In this document: positions 62,649-64,000 of the stretch, one piece after another
Layout of the letters: each line of letters begins with the position of its first letter
Position numbering within the stretch: the first letter of the stretch is position 1
Assembly: GCF_900110995.1 (NCBI RefSeq)
Contig: NZ_FOJF01000001.1
Location: 2,807,199 to 2,871,198 of the forward strand
DNA from: Chitinophaga sp. YR573
Lineage (GTDB): Bacteria > Bacteroidota > Bacteroidia > Chitinophagales > Chitinophagaceae
Direction of reading: 5' to 3'
Length of the DNA stretch: 64,000 nucleotides
Notes under the pieces: model-generated
The model's input: only the letters and a program-made list of their open reading frames with translations
Told to the model about the DNA's origin: nothing
Databases searched by the model: none
Made by a program: the position numbers and the translations under genes

Positions 62649-64000
62649 ATGCATTATGTTACGGTAGAAGGATTAACAAAAAGTTACGGCGCAGGACCGC
62701 TGTTCAAGGATATTTCTTTTCACATAGAAGAAGGTGATAAAATAGCGCTGGTGGCACTGAATGGCCACGGTAAATCCACCCTGTTACGCATTCTTTGCGG
62801 TCAGGAGTCTCCCGATTCAGGAACCGTATGGATCCACAAAGGTGTTACAGTGGTAATGCTGGAACAACAATCTTTTTTTAAACCCGGAGAATCCATCCTG
62901 GAAAATATCTTTGCCCAGGACCATCCTATATTAAAAGCCATCAGGGAATATGAGCTGCTGTCTGAGGAAGAAGAGCCTGATGTTCATAAGTTTACAGAAG
63001 CCATTGAGAAAATGGACGAGCTGAACGCCTGGCATTTTGATACCAAAGTGAAACAGATACTGGGTAAGCTGAATATTCACCACCTGGATCAACATGTAAG
63101 TACCCTTTCCGGAGGCCAGCAAAAACGTGTGGCATTGGCTAAAGTGTTGATAGACATAGGATTTGAACACAGGCACACCCTGCTGATCATGGATGAACCT
63201 ACCAACCATCTGGACGTATCAATGATCGAGTGGCTGGAGAATTACCTGGATCAGGAGAATGTGACGCTGCTGCTGGTAACGCACGACCGTTACTTCCTGG
63301 ACAGTGTTTGTAACGAAATCATGGAAATAGATCAGCAGAAGCTGTTTATCTATAAAGGGAACTACGAAAACTTCCTGGAAAAGAAGGCAACCCGCGATGA
63401 AATGGACAAGGCCAGCGTAGAAAAGGCCAGAAATACTTATCGTAAGGAGCTGGAATGGATGCGTAAGCAGCCCAAAGCACGTACTACCAAGTCGAAATCC
63501 CGCCAGGACGCTTTCTATGATGTAAAGGAAAGAGCTTCCGCGAGGCTGGAAACCCAGCAGCTGGAGCTGAATATGAAAATGACGCGACTGGGAGGTAAAA
63601 TACTGGAACTGAAGAAGGTATACAAAGCCTATGGCCAGCTTACTATCCTGAAAGGGTTCGATTACACCTTTAAGAAAGGGGAACGTGTTGGTATTGTCGG
63701 TAAAAACGGGGTGGGTAAATCTACCTTTGTAAATATGTTACTGGGGCTGGAACAGGCGGATTCCGGTAAGATCAATGTGGGAGAGACCATTATATTTGGT
63801 AACTATGACCAGCGTGGGCTGATTGTGAAAGAGGATATGCGGGTGATAGAGTTCGTAAAGAACATTGCAGAAAACTTCCCACTGGCAGATGGCAGCAAGG
63901 TAAGTGCCGCACAGTTCCTGGAATTATTCCTGTTTTCTCCTGAGAAACAATACACTTATATCTCCAAACTGAGCGGTGGGGAGAAAAGAAGGCTGCATCT
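62649..64000 (+). CDS. ABC-F family ATPase, partial at the right edge
   Basis: The frame is open from ATG 62649 to the window edge (450 codons), so the C-terminus is missing. Two ABC modules are visible: Walker A NGHGKSTLL, signature LSGGQQKRVALAK and Walker B LLIMDEPTNHLD in the first, and Walker A KNGVGKSTF with signature LSGGEKRR in the second. A charged inter-domain linker (about residues 245-315) separates them. No transmembrane helices are present. ABC-F proteins act on ribosomes; it is of the Uup/EttA-type in layout, but the exact subfamily cannot be judged. Confidence 0.9.
   Translation, partial: MHYVTVEGLTKSYGAGPLFKDISFHIEEGDKIALVALNGHGKSTLLRILCGQESPDSGTVWIHKGVTVVMLEQQSFFKPGESILENIFAQDHPILKAIREYELLSEEEEPDVHKFTEAIEKMDELNAWHFDTKVKQILGKLNIHHLDQHVSTLSGGQQKRVALAKVLIDIGFEHRHTLLIMDEPTNHLDVSMIEWLENYLDQENVTLLLVTHDRYFLDSVCNEIMEIDQQKLFIYKGNYENFLEKKATRDEMDKASVEKARNTYRKELEWMRKQPKARTTKSKSRQDAFYDVKERASARLETQQLELNMKMTRLGGKILELKKVYKAYGQLTILKGFDYTFKKGERVGIVGKNGVGKSTFVNMLLGLEQADSGKINVGETIIFGNYDQRGLIVKEDMRVIEFVKNIAENFPLADGSKVSAAQFLELFLFSPEKQYTYISKLSGGEKRRLH

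Noticed and set aside
1..64000. tRNA, rRNA, transposase, integrase or prophage genes
   Set aside because: I scanned the intergenic gaps and the proteins and saw none that I could support.

Overview
The window looks like chromosomal DNA of a Bacteroidota member, most likely Chitinophagaceae (Chitinophaga-like). The basis is the recurring TAnnTTTG -7 promoter box close to start codons, a gldC gene, the envelope gene order CvpA / hydrolase / CBS / POTRA barrel / nadK / DUF6089 / uppS / bamA / two ompH, Tat- or lipobox-tagged Gfo/Idh/MocA and DUF1080 proteins, and a PAS-LuxR regulator. I saw no rRNA, tRNA, transposase, prophage or CRISPR array. The family and genus assignment is inference.

Left part (1-9.7 kb): a truncated secreted protein and an acyl-CoA dehydrogenase on the minus strand. 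Plus-strand genes follow: an alpha/beta hydrolase with a processive glycosyltransferase and a lone OppC-type permease, a lipoprotein, an 83-nt near-perfect palindrome, a GT4-like glycosyltransferase, gldC, a YqeY protein, CvpA and a second hydrolase. From 9.9 to 18.9 kb lies the outer-membrane biogenesis cluster (CBS protein, Omp85-like barrel, NAD kinase, DUF6089 barrel, undecaprenyl-diphosphate synthase overlapping bamA, two Skp/OmpH chaperones). From 18.9 to 21.7 kb come rpmH-rnpA-yidD, where rnpA has no canonical start codon, and a C-terminal processing protease.

Middle part (21.8-38.2 kb): a Gfo/Idh/MocA oxidoreductase with a DUF1080 3-keto-glycoside hydrolase-type lipoprotein, superoxide dismutase, a PAS-LuxR regulator followed by palindromes and a tiny protein, a band-7 protein, tadA and ligA, a 583-bp gap with an irregular ATTCC repeat array and plus-strand terminators, a fused cobalamin mutase (IcmF type), a GH125 mannosidase, a membrane-anchored MutS-like ATPase, and a radical SAM protein.

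From 38.2 to 40 kb the DNA is mostly non-coding by conventional criteria. It holds a DinB protein flanked by at least four short units that end in strong terminators. Two have a TATCTTTG promoter, a length near 165 nt and a 30-codon ORF, and one has a 10-bp closing stem. An AAA ATPase behind a large hairpin and a sterol-desaturase-family membrane protein follow.

From 42.6 to 62.2 kb lies an exopolysaccharide locus: Wza-like exporter, Wzz-like co-polymerase, two flippases, an EpsG/Wzy-like polymerase, an acetyltransferase, seven known or probable glycosyltransferases, gmd-fcl-manC for GDP-L-fucose and a Wzi/RemB-like barrel. I found no initiating sugar-phosphate transferase or tyrosine kinase in it. 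The window ends inside an ABC-F ATPase gene.
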